Below, piece by piece: positions 27,401 through 36,099 of a stretch of DNA of 44,334 bases. Origin of the DNA: Bacteroidia bacterium (GTDB lineage Bacteria; Bacteroidota; Bacteroidia; J057; JANWXU01). Both the position numbers and the translations under genes were made by a program. Location: positions 1 through 44,334 of the forward strand of contig JANWXU010000020.1 of NCBI GenBank assembly GCA_025057395.1, read 5' to 3'. Within the stretch, counting starts at the first letter, position 1. Every line of letters starts with the position of its first letter. The notes below the pieces were generated by a model. It worked only from the letters and a program-made list of their open reading frames with translations. It did no database searches and had not been told where the DNA came from.

Positions 27401-28873
27401 GGAAAAAGTTTTCAATATGGTCTTTGGAAAAGCAATGCTGAGTGGGAAGCACCCTTTGCTTCTGATGAAGAAGGACAAGCCCGAAAGTGGAGCCGCCTTA
27501 ACCGTATAGAAACTACACCTCCATTATCTTTCGATGCCGTAGCCAACCCTCAAATCATTGAAGCTAATAGAAAAATTTATTTACCAGGACTTTATATTCT
27601 ACCCCAAGCAATAAAACCCTCAGAAAGCGCTTATTACCTCTTAAAAGTACGCAACACAAATGGCTGTGTAGTAACTAGTAAAGTACAACTAAATGCCGCT
27701 CCTACTTTTAATCTAAAAGTAAGTAAAGATACTTTAATCTGCCTACACCAAACCCTTGAACTAAAAGCACAAACTGAATTTCCGGCTCCCGCACCTAATG
27801 TTCCCGGCAATTGGCAGATGATTTCTAAATATCGCTGGTATTCTACTGATGATGCCTCCTTTATCACTGCCATTGATATTCCCAATCCTGTAGTAAAACC
27901 TACTCAACCCAGTACTACTTACTACGTAGAAGCCACAGTTGAACATAAAATAGGAGACTATGTCTTCAGCTGTGAAACAATTACTAAACCCGTTGTAGTA
28001 AACGTTTATTTTCCTCAAGTAGAAACTAGGTATGTTTGCTTACAGGATTCTATAGCGGTTTTGCCTACCCCTCTAAGGCCCGAAGCCCCAGGAAATTGGT
28101 TGAACCCAGGAAGCGTGCGACTAGCAACAGGTAGCCAAAATATAGAACATATTAATAATCAAATTGCTTTAAGCCAAGTAAACCGTGCAGGCAATCAACC
28201 AATTGGTATTTCTGAAAAAAGAGAAGTTACATTTTTGTATCAGTTGGAAAAGCCAGAGTGCATTGATACTTTGCGTCTCAATGTGGTGGGCGATCCAAAA
28301 GTAAAAATAAGTAGCCCCAAACCTAATCCCCTTAAGTTTTTCCCACCTGAGGCGGCCACTAATTCTTTTATAGATGCTTCTATAGGCAATGATAAAACTA
28401 AGAACCAATGGACACTTTGGGCAGTTACTTATGGAGACACTATCAAAAGTAAGGGGGGTAACTGGGAGAACTATACCTTTATTTACGATAGAAAATATTC
28501 AGATACTGTAAAATATGTAGTCAAACTGGCCATTGAAAACGAATATGGTTGCAAGCAAACAGATACCCTAAACGTGATAGTAATAAACGAGAACATGCTT
28601 GTAGTGTACAATGTATTTACCCCTAACAATGACGGTGTAAATGATCGTTTTGTGATTGAAAACGCAGGAGTAAAAGAATTTCATATTTCTATTTTCGATC
28701 GTTGGGGTATGGAAGTATTTCGTTCCAATGATGTAAATAATTTTTGGGATGGCACTAAGTTTAATGATGGTACTACTCTAATGCAAGAGGGAGTTTATTT
28801 TTATTACATTAAAGGAGCTTTCAATACTGGTGCTACTTTCACTCGATCGGGAAATGTAACTTTACTTAGGTAG
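24449..28873 (+). CDS. Giant exported protein with type IX (CHU_C) sorting domain, copy 2
   Basis: This 1474-residue protein is colinear with the preceding cargo gene. It has a signal peptide (ending LKAQ) and an N-terminal jelly-roll-like module ending GIDDFSVKG (about residue 229). A Cys-rich centre follows, with CxxC motifs at 533-536, 562-565 and 570-573. The shared segment NRWPWPQNAPVRY and the NEPPPFC block match copy 1. The C-terminal CHU_C domain reads VYNVFTPNNDGVNDRF, SIFDRWGMEVF, WDGT, EGVYFYYIKG. ATG 24449 follows an A-rich leader. The Cys framework and proline-rich linkers are conserved while surface residues differ, which suggests duplication followed by ligand or partner divergence. 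Secretion through the type IX system is expected from the C-terminal domain; the function is not known. Confidence 0.86.
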   Translation: MHWQLIHLIFLVLAFSLGNVLKAQPLPASYVLYSLHFNDPSELPKILLNSQQRIAGPNQWLMNNSYSGAHVENPRQDNVNSGNIFNAPQSGYLHVTNMRDTAIDKNAVFNPAEATDVVTMLNVNPICLKGFQKVEISFFWFGGGDGVNTYAEILYSLGWGGTPEPVLGTSGPIRLFGSPNQWKFFVVEVPQVAMKGDVRFYIRWFNSRSETGNNTPQPSFGIDDFSVKGTILKKPRIKTILDPTPTGPICQGGQVRVCFEHEFDLCAGVYIVRLSEPGGQFTPNSAARGFFIINPEWYPNGRFCTTMPIGQFNAADDCYKIRLERVTQVTSGGLIFPADSMFNYPVYPPIINDGYHDEDLPCFKVDFCSTRYFINTQPVPGGPGVNVGRLPTFMSRQEQCDVACVNSPLTVHFESYVEIWDQSLQPPRWVRSPTYLFEPGNEYRCQLLRIRGRDTTIVQEIGGAIQDPNIYPGPVRGDFGSFNASVPDVPDGCDYYFRVVSTRPVAIDASLRGPVCIKHCDIVTNNNRPVDICYSCNIDADLEMRGKGAGDPVQALFDWYICPTCTTFNCINCTAEDYKRILVACKDTVVPERAENHPLKNVRGALVPVKVGINRWPWPQNAPVRYNPNDEFEIQLWQPQPMNPAPPLNPNHTYPAMGDVDVNQTYGEIASFRGILTWNPSTLDPPPTREAILWLKIDPNGPKPAAGTYFFRIVAKRNPGGNDRDTIPYFYDLVPRPNCELFDNTGQFTTLSIVEPSSTKLSLMQGMNQSDCDGERTMMTVFIIGAQPGKCYEWYVNDEYVNTYCFPFTGLRFIGRPGTEYRIRVRERAGGEARGCFGPMSDEFKFTMKKGHQFRFALNEPPPFCLNEVIKYSVVFDTITPTLYTFEEFKFNPPDAGDTVAIGNNEFYILWKKEGTCDIKVQAIAKVNQLCELKKDTTFHIRSYRDPLPPYNEEPKQIYFCSKDSVYLLHSLGLEQMLKDTLTYGKSFQYGLWKSNAEWEAPFASDEEGQARKWSRLNRIETTPPLSFDAVANPQIIEANRKIYLPGLYILPQAIKPSESAYYLLKVRNTNGCVVTSKVQLNAAPTFNLKVSKDTLICLHQTLELKAQTEFPAPAPNVPGNWQMISKYRWYSTDDASFITAIDIPNPVVKPTQPSTTYYVEATVEHKIGDYVFSCETITKPVVVNVYFPQVETRYVCLQDSIAVLPTPLRPEAPGNWLNPGSVRLATGSQNIEHINNQIALSQVNRAGNQPIGISEKREVTFLYQLEKPECIDTLRLNVVGDPKVKISSPKPNPLKFFPPEAATNSFIDASIGNDKTKNQWTLWAVTYGDTIKSKGGNWENYTFIYDRKYSDTVKYVVKLAIENEYGCKQTDTLNVIVINENMLVVYNVFTPNNDGVNDRFVIENAGVKEFHISIFDRWGMEVFRSNDVNNFWDGTKFNDGTTLMQEGVYFYYIKGAFNTGATFTRSGNVTLLR

Positions 28874-28896
28874 AAAATATCACAATTATAAATAAG

Positions 28897-28931
28897 CCCC
28901 TGGATACAAAAAATGTATCCAGGGGTTTTTT
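28897..28931 (+). terminator. Rho-independent terminator after cargo gene 2
   Basis: A perfect 12-bp stem (CCCCTGGATACA with TGTATCCAGGGG, A5 loop) is followed by six T. It lies 23 bp after the stop. Confidence 0.95.
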
Positions 28932-29043
28932 ATTTAACATTAGTACTAGCTCCTTTTTCGTTGTTGTGCATTTTTCTTCTCCTATGGCTAAGCTAGACTT
29001 TGCTGCTGATAACAAATAAATTTTCTGATGCTATCCTAGAAAA

Positions 29044-30726
29044 TCATTTTTCACCTAAGTTGATGAGCTGATTATTGATAATTACTGCATCTAATCCCAT
29101 CACTTGCGCACTACTAATCGCTTGCTCTGGAGTATGCACTATGGGCTCGCCCTGCTGGTTAAAAGAAGTATTAATTAAGCCTAAAATTTGATGTTTGTGA
29201 TAGAGACAGTGCAATAGCTTATAAAGCAAAAGATTATCCTCTTCTTGGAAAAGAACTTGTATTCTTGCTGTTCCATTCGCATGGATTACACCTTGTAGGG
29301 CTTTATAAAAAGAAGGTAAGACTATAAAATCTAACAACATATATTTAGCAAGCAAAGAAACTTTCTTGCCAGTAACCATTTCAGCTACTTCTTTAAGCAT
29401 AATAGGAGCTACCGGCCTGTACCATTCTCTTTTTTTACACTTCATACTAACTTTTTTAGCTAGTTCTTTGGAATTAGGTAGTGCAATAATACTTCGATTA
29501 CCTAAAGCTCGGGGCCCTATTTCTCCATATCCATTGCATATGCCTATAACTTTTTTAGATAATAGTAAATTAATAGTCTGCTCAATAAGATTTTCAGGGG
29601 GTGAGGGTACTTCAATAATACCTAAGCCGTAATTGCAAAGGTAGGGAGAATGGCAAGCAACAACATTTCCCTTCTGCATCTCTAGCAAAGCGGCAGCCCC
29701 TAAGCTTAAGCCACTATCATTACAGCAGGGTGGAATAAAAACTTCCCGAAACCAATTCTTTTCCACTATTGCGGTATTAGCCACAATATTTAGAGCACAC
29801 CCACCAGAATAATATAAATAATCGGCTTGTACTTTAGATTGGAGATGTTCTATTTTAGCCAAAAGATCTCGGGTAAATATATGCTGAAAGGTAGCTGCAA
29901 CATCTTGAAAAAATGGCTCTTGAGTAGAAAAGTGATTTATCTTTTTACCAAAACTTTTATAAATACTTTCTAAAATAGCTTCGGGGTTATGCCAATATTG
30001 ACGAAAGTAATCATTTTCTATCAACCATTTTTCTATAGTCTCCTCATACTTACCTAGGGCTGCATAGCCCATAAATTTACCAGGATGACTACAGTGAGTA
30101 CTAGGTTTAGAGCCTATTATTTTAAAACTTAAGGCGTTATCATTAAAAAACTTGGAAAGGTAACTTAATTCCCAGTGGCATTCTATTAATTGAATTTTAC
30201 TCTCTTTATAAAGAAAAGCCGAAAAATTACCTTGGCTAGCTCCACCATCGAAGTGAATGAGTAAGCTATTTTCCCGAAAAGGACCATAAAAAGGTAAACA
30301 CGCTCCAATGTGAGCTAGCTCCTGAGGGCAAAGCCAAGCCGAAATTTCTATTCCTTGCCAATGCCAAACTTGCCAATAGGCAAACCCAGTACTCAGAGGA
30401 AATTGCAATTGCTCTTTTCCATTAATTTTTGCTTCAAAACGAAAGCGACCGTTCTGAGAAATAAAGGCATTTCCTACGAAAGAATTAACACAAACAAAAT
30501 CAAATTCTTGTAGCTCGTTCTTTTGAATAAACAATTCTGCCAAAATAGGCTCTATATACTGGGCTAGGCAATTATCATATTTTTTCCGCGATACTCGCTC
30601 TAAGTGCAAATAAGTAATTACTTTACCCTGCTGCATAAGGCAGAGATTATGGTCGTGAATATACGCCGGGTAGGGTAAAGCTGCATTCCGGTCTTGAATA
30701 CCATAGATAGCAAAAGTAGGTTTCAT
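29044..30726 (-). CDS. NodU/CmcH-family carbamoyltransferase (divergent)
   Basis: Members of this family transfer a carbamoyl group from carbamoyl phosphate through a carbamoyl-adenylate to hydroxyl groups of sugars or antibiotics. In 560 residues I see an N-terminal Kae1-like ATPase fold and the characteristic C-terminal domain. Landmarks are ERVSRKKYD (about 43-51), HFDGGASQGN (158-167), SGGCALN (307-313), NDSGLSLGAA (336-345), GEIGPRALGNRSI (401-413), REWYRPVAP (433-441), HANGTARIQ (482-490) and NTSFNQQGEPIVHTP near the end. Two positions differ from the usual motifs: the HHxxH element reads QELAH (135-139), and HxDGTAR reads HANGTAR. No glycosyltransferase or biosynthetic cluster is adjacent, so the acceptor is unknown. 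It is a single-gene unit with about 180 bp of non-coding sequence upstream. Confidence 0.87.
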   Translation of the reverse strand: MKPTFAIYGIQDRNAALPYPAYIHDHNLCLMQQGKVITYLHLERVSRKKYDNCLAQYIEPILAELFIQKNELQEFDFVCVNSFVGNAFISQNGRFRFEAKINGKEQLQFPLSTGFAYWQVWHWQGIEISAWLCPQELAHIGACLPFYGPFRENSLLIHFDGGASQGNFSAFLYKESKIQLIECHWELSYLSKFFNDNALSFKIIGSKPSTHCSHPGKFMGYAALGKYEETIEKWLIENDYFRQYWHNPEAILESIYKSFGKKINHFSTQEPFFQDVAATFQHIFTRDLLAKIEHLQSKVQADYLYYSGGCALNIVANTAIVEKNWFREVFIPPCCNDSGLSLGAAALLEMQKGNVVACHSPYLCNYGLGIIEVPSPPENLIEQTINLLLSKKVIGICNGYGEIGPRALGNRSIIALPNSKELAKKVSMKCKKREWYRPVAPIMLKEVAEMVTGKKVSLLAKYMLLDFIVLPSFYKALQGVIHANGTARIQVLFQEEDNLLLYKLLHCLYHKHQILGLINTSFNQQGEPIVHTPEQAISSAQVMGLDAVIINNQLINLGEK

Positions 30727-30910
30727 ATGCTGCTTAACACACCACTTGCACTACATGAATTGCAAAAGCGTACCTTATAAAAGGAAAACTTAATTATACT
30801 CTACTTTGAAAAAAAATATAAAAGACCATGAAAAAATTTTTGTAGTTTCTATAGCAGCTAATACCCAAAAGAGAAGATAAGGTAACTAGAAAAAGGGGGG
30901 AAATAAAATT

Positions 30911-32242
30911 TTATACCCGAATCTTCTTCCAATTTCCGCGTTGTAAGTAAGCCCATCCAATTAAGCCAATCACCACCATATAGACGATTTCGCAAAGCCA
31001 AATAATCTTTAAATCAGCTTTGACAATAATAGCAGCCCAGTAAATATAACCAGCATATATAATTATAGTGATAATTTCAGCTAGTAAAGCAAAACGAGTA
31101 GCTCCCAAGCCAATAACAGCACTTATAATAACCCCTGTAATAGAATACATCAATAGAGAAATAACGAGAATGACAGTTAGCGGTAAGGCCAGCTGAATGA
31201 TAGCTACTTCGTTGGTGTAAATTTTTAAAAACCACTCTGGGGCAAAAGCAAGAGTCGAAGCAATTCCAATACTTGCCAAAAAACTGAAACGAATAATCTT
31301 ATAGATAGTAGGCAAAACTAATTCTGTTTTATTTTGCCCCTGTAAATTACTTACAAGAGTTCCTACTGCTGTAGTAAACCCCCAGGTAGGAACCATCAAA
31401 AAAATATAAAGCCCTTTGATAACTTCCGATACTGCTAGAGCACGCTCACCCATCTTTTCAATACATGCCATCATAAAAAAGAAAGAAGCAATGCTAGTAA
31501 GATGCTGAATAATAGTAGGTCCGCAAAGAGAAAGAATCTCTTTATTAACTTTTGCGTTCCAGGAAAATTTGAATTGTAAACCAAAATTTTGTGGATAGTG
31601 TTTGTAGAATAAATGTCCAAGCATAATAAGAAGTGCTCCAGCTAAAGAAATGGAAGTAGCTAAGGCTGCTCCCGCAATCCCCATCCGCGGGAAGCCCCAA
31701 TGCCCAAAAATCAATGCATAATTGAATACGAAATTAATACCTGCCATTCCTAAAGTGCTGGCAATAATAATCTTATTTTCACCCACCCCATTGTAAAAGC
31801 CACGTAAAATATATATAGCAAACATAATAGGAATATCGAGTGTACGCCAAGCTAAATAAGTACAAGTAGCCTGATGAACCTCGGGAGAATATATTATTAA
31901 ATCTAAAATCGGTGGAGTACCCCAAAGGAAAAAAAGAATAAGTCCTAAAGAAAAAATAATACTAATGAGAAGAGCTTGATTTACAGTAGCACCTACTGCT
32001 CGAGCTTCATTCTGCCCTACTCTACGCGCAACAATAGTCTGTACACCTGTACCCAAACTAACCGCAATAACAATAAAAGTATAATACCAAACACCTGCTA
32101 AACCACTTGCCCCCAATTCTACTTCACCATATCTACCTAAAAAAGCAGTGTCCATTAAGCTAACTATATTTTGGGCAAGTCCACCTACTATGGGTGGATA
32201 AGCCAGGCTCCAAATATTCCTCCAGCTAATTTCTGTACTCAT
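30911..32242 (-). CDS. MATE-family efflux transporter
   Basis: MATE proteins export cationic drugs or metabolites in exchange for Na+ or H+. The 443 residues contain about twelve membrane helices in two pseudo-symmetric halves. Typical family segments are seen: the opening WRNIWSLAYPPIVGGLAQNIVSLMDTAFLG (written in two parts, Trp6 to about residue 35), then ASGLAGVWY, ILRGFYNGVGENK and AGINFVFNYALIFGHWG. Length is normal for the DinF/NorM-like branch. The ATG is at 32242. It lies downstream of thiG on the same strand, but hairpins in the 133-bp gap suggest separate transcription. The substrate cannot be read from sequence. Confidence 0.92.
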   Translation of the reverse strand: MSTEISWRNIWSLAYPPIVGGLAQNIVSLMDTAFLGRYGEVELGASGLAGVWYYTFIVIAVSLGTGVQTIVARRVGQNEARAVGATVNQALLISIIFSLGLILFFLWGTPPILDLIIYSPEVHQATCTYLAWRTLDIPIMFAIYILRGFYNGVGENKIIIASTLGMAGINFVFNYALIFGHWGFPRMGIAGAALATSISLAGALLIMLGHLFYKHYPQNFGLQFKFSWNAKVNKEILSLCGPTIIQHLTSIASFFFMMACIEKMGERALAVSEVIKGLYIFLMVPTWGFTTAVGTLVSNLQGQNKTELVLPTIYKIIRFSFLASIGIASTLAFAPEWFLKIYTNEVAIIQLALPLTVILVISLLMYSITGVIISAVIGLGATRFALLAEIITIIIYAGYIYWAAIIVKADLKIIWLCEIVYMVVIGLIGWAYLQRGNWKKIRV

Positions 32243-32275
32243 AGGATATAAGGGTAGTACCTCTTATACAATTGC

Positions 32276-32302
32276 AAAAAAACCATCTTTTTATTTGATG
32301 GT
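32276..32302 (-). terminator. Possible weak terminator between thiG and the MATE gene
   Basis: Read on the minus strand, ACCATC and GATGGT (32297-32302 with 32282-32287) form a 6-bp stem followed by a run of seven T. It lies about 75 nt beyond the thiG stop. The stem is short and the loop is 9 nt, so termination is uncertain. Confidence 0.4.
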
Positions 32303-32345
32303 AGGCACTCGATTTAACTTCAATGTTAACTTTGGGCAAATTATT

Positions 32346-32368
32346 ATTATTCTATTTCTTAGAATAAT
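32346..32368 (-). other. AT-rich hairpin just downstream of thiG
   Basis: ATTATTCTA (32346-32354) and TAGAATAAT (32360-32368) are perfect inverted repeats with a 5-nt loop, 8 nt beyond the thiG stop. It lacks a good T tract and may act as an mRNA-end stabiliser rather than a terminator. Confidence 0.4.
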
Positions 32369-32375
32369 TTACTTT

Positions 32376-33158
32376 TCAGGGACGAGCAAGCTCAATTTTG
32401 CCAGTAGTAGGGGAAGAGGGCTTAGCATAAGTAGATTTAGGAATTCGACCTGCTCTATAAGCAGCCCTTCCTGCTTCTACTGCCTTTCGCATAGCTTCAG
32501 CCATAAGTACAGGATCCATAGCTTGTGCAACAGCAGTATTCAATAAAACGGCATCAGCGCCTAGTTCCATAGCTAAAGCTGCGTCTGAGGCAGTCCCTAT
32601 ACCTGCATCAATAATAATAGGAATAGAAACGCTTTCTCGAATGAGTTCTATATTATGTGGAGTTCGTATTCCTAAACCACTTCCAATAGGAGCTGCTAGC
32701 GGCATTACAGCTGCACACCCTATTGCCTCAAGGCGCTTACAAAGAATAGGATCATCAAAACAATAGGGCAACACCACAAAGCCTTTAGCTACCAACTTCT
32801 CACAAGCTTTAAGTAATTCCACACCATCGGGCAAAAGAGTATAATCATCACCGATTACTTCCACTTTTATCCAATTAGTCTGTAAAGCTTCACGAGCAAG
32901 CTCTGCCGTAAGGATAGCCTCCTGGGCAGTACGGCAACCTGCAGTATTAGGTAGCAATACTAATTGAGGGTCTAATAACTCTAAAAATGTTTCTTCTTTT
33001 TGCTGTAAATTAACTCTTCGAATAGAAACTGTAACAATTTGCGCTGCTGCAGCTTTTATGGCCGCTAACATTAATTCGAGATTAGGATATCGCGCCGTAC
33101 CTATTAATAAACGAGATTGAAAAGTTTTTCCACCTAAAATAAATGGGTCTTCCAGCAT
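32376..33158 (-). CDS. thiG: Thiazole synthase
   Basis: ThiG forms the thiazole phosphate moiety of thiamin from 1-deoxy-D-xylulose 5-phosphate, dehydroglycine and ThiS thiocarboxylate. The 260-residue (beta/alpha)8 protein has the expected [10 protein letters not shown] opening, [11 protein letters not shown] (71-81), Schiff-base Lys98 in [30 protein letters not shown], the phosphate-binding [26 protein letters not shown] region, and [11 protein letters not shown] near the C-terminus. It starts at ATG 33158, 9 nt after ccmB. No thiS, thiF, thiH/O, thiC or thiE lies nearby and no TPP riboswitch was seen upstream, so the rest of the pathway must be encoded elsewhere or acquired. Confidence 0.96.
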   Translation of the reverse strand: MLEDPFILGGKTFQSRLLIGTARYPNLELMLAAIKAAAAQIVTVSIRRVNLQQKEETFLELLDPQLVLLPNTAGCRTAQEAILTAELAREALQTNWIKVEVIGDDYTLLPDGVELLKACEKLVAKGFVVLPYCFDDPILCKRLEAIGCAAVMPLAAPIGSGLGIRTPHNIELIRESVSIPIIIDAGIGTASDAALAMELGADAVLLNTAVAQAMDPVLMAEAMRKAVEAGRAAYRAGRIPKSTYAKPSSPTTGKIELARP

Positions 33159-33167
33159 GATAATCTT

Positions 33168-33824
33168 TTATTCTTTCCAAAGATACGGAAAAAGTATTGT
33201 AGAAAGAAGAAAGACAATCGCATTCATAAGCATTAGCCCTGTAAAGTATTTGTTAAGTAATATACCATCCAAAGCCGCAAGGCAAAGGCGAATACTTAGT
33301 AATAATTGAGGTAATAATACGGGAAAACTAAGTACAGCCATTAAACCTACGGAGGCACCTGCAATAGCAGTAATAGCAGAAATAAAAGTTAAACTAATAG
33401 CAATGCCACTATTACCCAAACAAACAAGCCATAATAAAAAAATTAAATCCCCACGCGGGGGACCAACAAAAAAAGAAAAAACAAAAAAAGCGGCTCCTCC
33501 TATAACCACTAGTAAGATAATATTATAAATACTTTTAGCAACAATAATAGCTGTAGCGCTTGCCAATTGATATAGGTAAAGAGTTTGGCTTCGGCTTTCG
33601 TTAATAAAACTTTTAGCTATTGTATTAATACCAATAAATAACATCAATAGCCAAAATAAAACTACCCATAAAATAGGGCTTATCCCTTCCCGAAAAAAAA
33701 AACTTACCACAAAAACGGAGCTAAATACATAAAGCAATATTCCTCCTAAAGCTGCTTTACTTCGCCACTCGACTAGCAATTCTTTATAAAGCAAAGCTTT
33801 TAACTCTTTAAAAAACAAAAACAC
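33168..33824 (-). CDS. ccmB: CcmB-like haem exporter membrane subunit
   Basis: CcmB is the membrane component of the CcmAB transporter used in system I cytochrome c maturation. This 218-residue protein has about six membrane helices and the family opening KELLVEWRSKAALGGILLYVFSS (in two parts around residues 15-37), then TIAKSFINESRS and a late ASVGLMAVLSFPVLLPQLLL-type helix. Length matches the family. The start is GTG 33824. CcmA, CcmC and other Ccm genes are not in the window; its neighbours are thiG (9-nt gap) and a PBP gene (40 bp upstream), so it is co-transcribed with unrelated functions. Confidence 0.88.
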   Translation of the reverse strand: MFLFFKELKALLYKELLVEWRSKAALGGILLYVFSSVFVVSFFFREGISPILWVVLFWLLMLFIGINTIAKSFINESRSQTLYLYQLASATAIIVAKSIYNIILLVVIGGAAFFVFSFFVGPPRGDLIFLLWLVCLGNSGIAISLTFISAITAIAGASVGLMAVLSFPVLLPQLLLSIRLCLAALDGILLNKYFTGLMLMNAIVFLLSTILFPYLWKE

Positions 33825-33864
33825 TATTTTATGATAAATTTATAATAAAGTCTATAATAAGAAA

Positions 33865-36099
33865 TTATTGTTTTTGGAGGGTGTCTGCAATCAAGGCTGA
33901 GTAGTCGAACTCAGAAGCAGAACTATCAGGAATTACCTTTTTAATAGGATCATTATAGCAGTCAATTTGAACATCAAAATCATCAGGGCCTGGTATTTTC
34001 TTGTTTACTTGCCAACCCAGCTTTGAATCATTGTATGCTTTATGCATATAAATACTCCAAATAGGTAAAGCCATAAAAGAGCCTCTTCCTAATTCCGTTC
34101 TGCCAAAATTAATTCCTCTTTCGGCACAGCCTACCCAAACACCAGTCACTGCTTCAGGAGTGAAGCCTACGAACCAAGCATCAGAATTATTTTGTGTAGT
34201 GCCTGTTTTTCCGCCTATATCTAATTCATAAGGAAGGTTAGCAATAGAACGGGCATTTCCTGCCGTGCCTATTAAGGTTACTTTTCTAAGTAGTTCAAGC
34301 ATGGTGTGGGCTATTTTAGGCTCTAAAACTCTTTGCGCAGTACTATCCTGTTCATATACTATCTCTCCATCTATGTTTTCAATTTTAGATACTACATTAA
34401 AAGGATACTTCAATCCCCCATTAGTGAAAGGAAGATAAGCGTAAGTTAGCTCTGCTACAGAAAGGTCTACTGTACCTAGTGCAATAGAAGGCAAAGGGGA
34501 AAAGTTGGCCTCTATACCTAAACGCCTACAAAGCGCAACAACCTTTTCAGTGCCTACTTTTTGAATTAGCCGCGCTGCTACTACATTAATTGAATTCACT
34601 AAACCGTAGCGTAGGCTCACCGCTCCCCCATAATCAAAATCTGCATTTTGGGGGCGCCACTTTTGTCCATCGGGAGCAATTATTGTAAGGGGTTGGTTCA
34701 GCAGTGTATCGCAGGGTACATAGCCAGCTTCGAAAGCCGCTGCATATACAAAGGGCTTAAAAGTAGAACCTACCTGCCTTTTGCCTTGCCCCACATGGTC
34801 ATATTTAAAGAAAGTATAGTCTATTCCTCCTACCCAGGCAACCACATTTCCATTATTTTGATTAATGCTAATGAGCCCCGCCTCCAAAAAAGGAATATAA
34901 TATTTTATGGAGTCTAAAGGAGAAAGAAGAGTATCTAGATAACCCGGTTTTTGCCACTGGAATACACGCATGGGCTGCACCTTTTCAAACTCCTTAATAA
35001 TCTGATTTTCAGAATATCCTAAAAGCTTTAATTTCTTATATCGATCAGTTCGGCGTATAAAACGCCATAGCATATTAGGATCTTTTTCCCATGGTACTCC
35101 CTTAGTTTTCAAATAATGGTTTAGCAACTGCTGATAAGCAGATAAATGCTGGGCAACAGCTTTTTCTGCATGGATTTGCAAACGATAATTAAGAGTAGTA
35201 TGTACTCTAAGCCCGTAAGGAGAAAAACCATGAACCTTAGCAAAACGGAATAGCCATTTTTTTACGTACTCCAAGAAATAAGGAGCTTTCCAAGGTGGTT
35301 TTTCAAAATGAATAATAGAATTTTGCACTCGAATAGGAGTCTTGATAAGGCTAGCAGCTATTGTAGGTTCAAGGATGTGGGCAAGTACCATTTGCTGTAA
35401 AACTTCATTTCTACGAGCTAATGCTCTCTCGGGTGCTTTGATAGGGTGGTAACGCGTAGGAGCCCTTAGCATTCCTATCAGCAAAGCAGCTTCGGCAGGA
35501 GTTAATTCCTGAGTTTTTTTATTAAAAAACTGTAAAGCCGCCGCTTTAATGCCCTGTACTGCGCCCCCAAAGGAGGCTTGATTTAAATAATGATGTAAAA
35601 TTTCTTTTTTGGAAAATTTCCACTCTAAAAATAGAGCCGTAAATAGTACCTTTAGGTTTCCTATAAAACTATTTATTGGAATATGTTGATTTTGATACAA
35701 CGCCCGAGCTAATTTTTGCGAAAGGGTACTTTTTATATCATAGCTAAATAAAAGATTTTTGAGGTTATGGGAAAGATTCCACCCTGAATGCGCATAAAAA
35801 TAGGGATCTTCTACAACCACTAGGGCCTTGTAAACCCAATCAGGAATTTCGCTTGCAAGCGCTAGGTCTTGATATTCTTGGCTTTTTATTCTGCCTAACT
35901 CTACACCATCACTAGAATATATAATAGTTAGGTCTTCGTTTATATCTTTAGTTAAAGCATCTAGATTAGGGAGTGTAAGAAAAAAAAATATACTTATGCC
36001 CGCCCCCCCCAAGAACAAACTAGCAATAAGGATAAGATGAATTCTATATTTTTGTGCAATGGCAGGAATAGTGCTTATCAGTTTGCTAAAATTAGTCAT
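33865..36099 (-). CDS. PBP1A-like protein with degenerate glycosyltransferase domain
   Basis: This 744-residue membrane protein (helix about 19-42) has the class A penicillin-binding protein layout. The transpeptidase domain is intact: Ser445 in GSTFK, SIN at 503-505 and KTG at 631-633. The GT51 domain looks damaged. Motif 1 keeps EDPYFYAHSG (Glu97). Motif 2 reads KSTLSQKLARALY instead of GGSTITQQLARNLY, and the motif-3 Glu of RKxxE is Val151 (GNLKV in place of RKLKE in the neighbouring gene). It may therefore be a transpeptidase with a non-catalytic GT fold. The ATG at 36099 overlaps the end of the upstream PBP gene by 8 bp, so translation is coupled and the two proteins may work as a pair. 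Confidence 0.9.
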   Translation of the reverse strand: MTNFSKLISTIPAIAQKYRIHLILIASLFLGGAGISIFFFLTLPNLDALTKDINEDLTIIYSSDGVELGRIKSQEYQDLALASEIPDWVYKALVVVEDPYFYAHSGWNLSHNLKNLLFSYDIKSTLSQKLARALYQNQHIPINSFIGNLKVLFTALFLEWKFSKKEILHHYLNQASFGGAVQGIKAAALQFFNKKTQELTPAEAALLIGMLRAPTRYHPIKAPERALARRNEVLQQMVLAHILEPTIAASLIKTPIRVQNSIIHFEKPPWKAPYFLEYVKKWLFRFAKVHGFSPYGLRVHTTLNYRLQIHAEKAVAQHLSAYQQLLNHYLKTKGVPWEKDPNMLWRFIRRTDRYKKLKLLGYSENQIIKEFEKVQPMRVFQWQKPGYLDTLLSPLDSIKYYIPFLEAGLISINQNNGNVVAWVGGIDYTFFKYDHVGQGKRQVGSTFKPFVYAAAFEAGYVPCDTLLNQPLTIIAPDGQKWRPQNADFDYGGAVSLRYGLVNSINVVAARLIQKVGTEKVVALCRRLGIEANFSPLPSIALGTVDLSVAELTYAYLPFTNGGLKYPFNVVSKIENIDGEIVYEQDSTAQRVLEPKIAHTMLELLRKVTLIGTAGNARSIANLPYELDIGGKTGTTQNNSDAWFVGFTPEAVTGVWVGCAERGINFGRTELGRGSFMALPIWSIYMHKAYNDSKLGWQVNKKIPGPDDFDVQIDCYNDPIKKVIPDSSASEFDYSALIADTLQKQ

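Noticed and set aside
32295-32546. Plus-strand 83-codon frame overlapping the end of thiG
   Set aside because: It is largely antisense to the conserved thiG C-terminus and low-complexity; it looks like a shadow frame.
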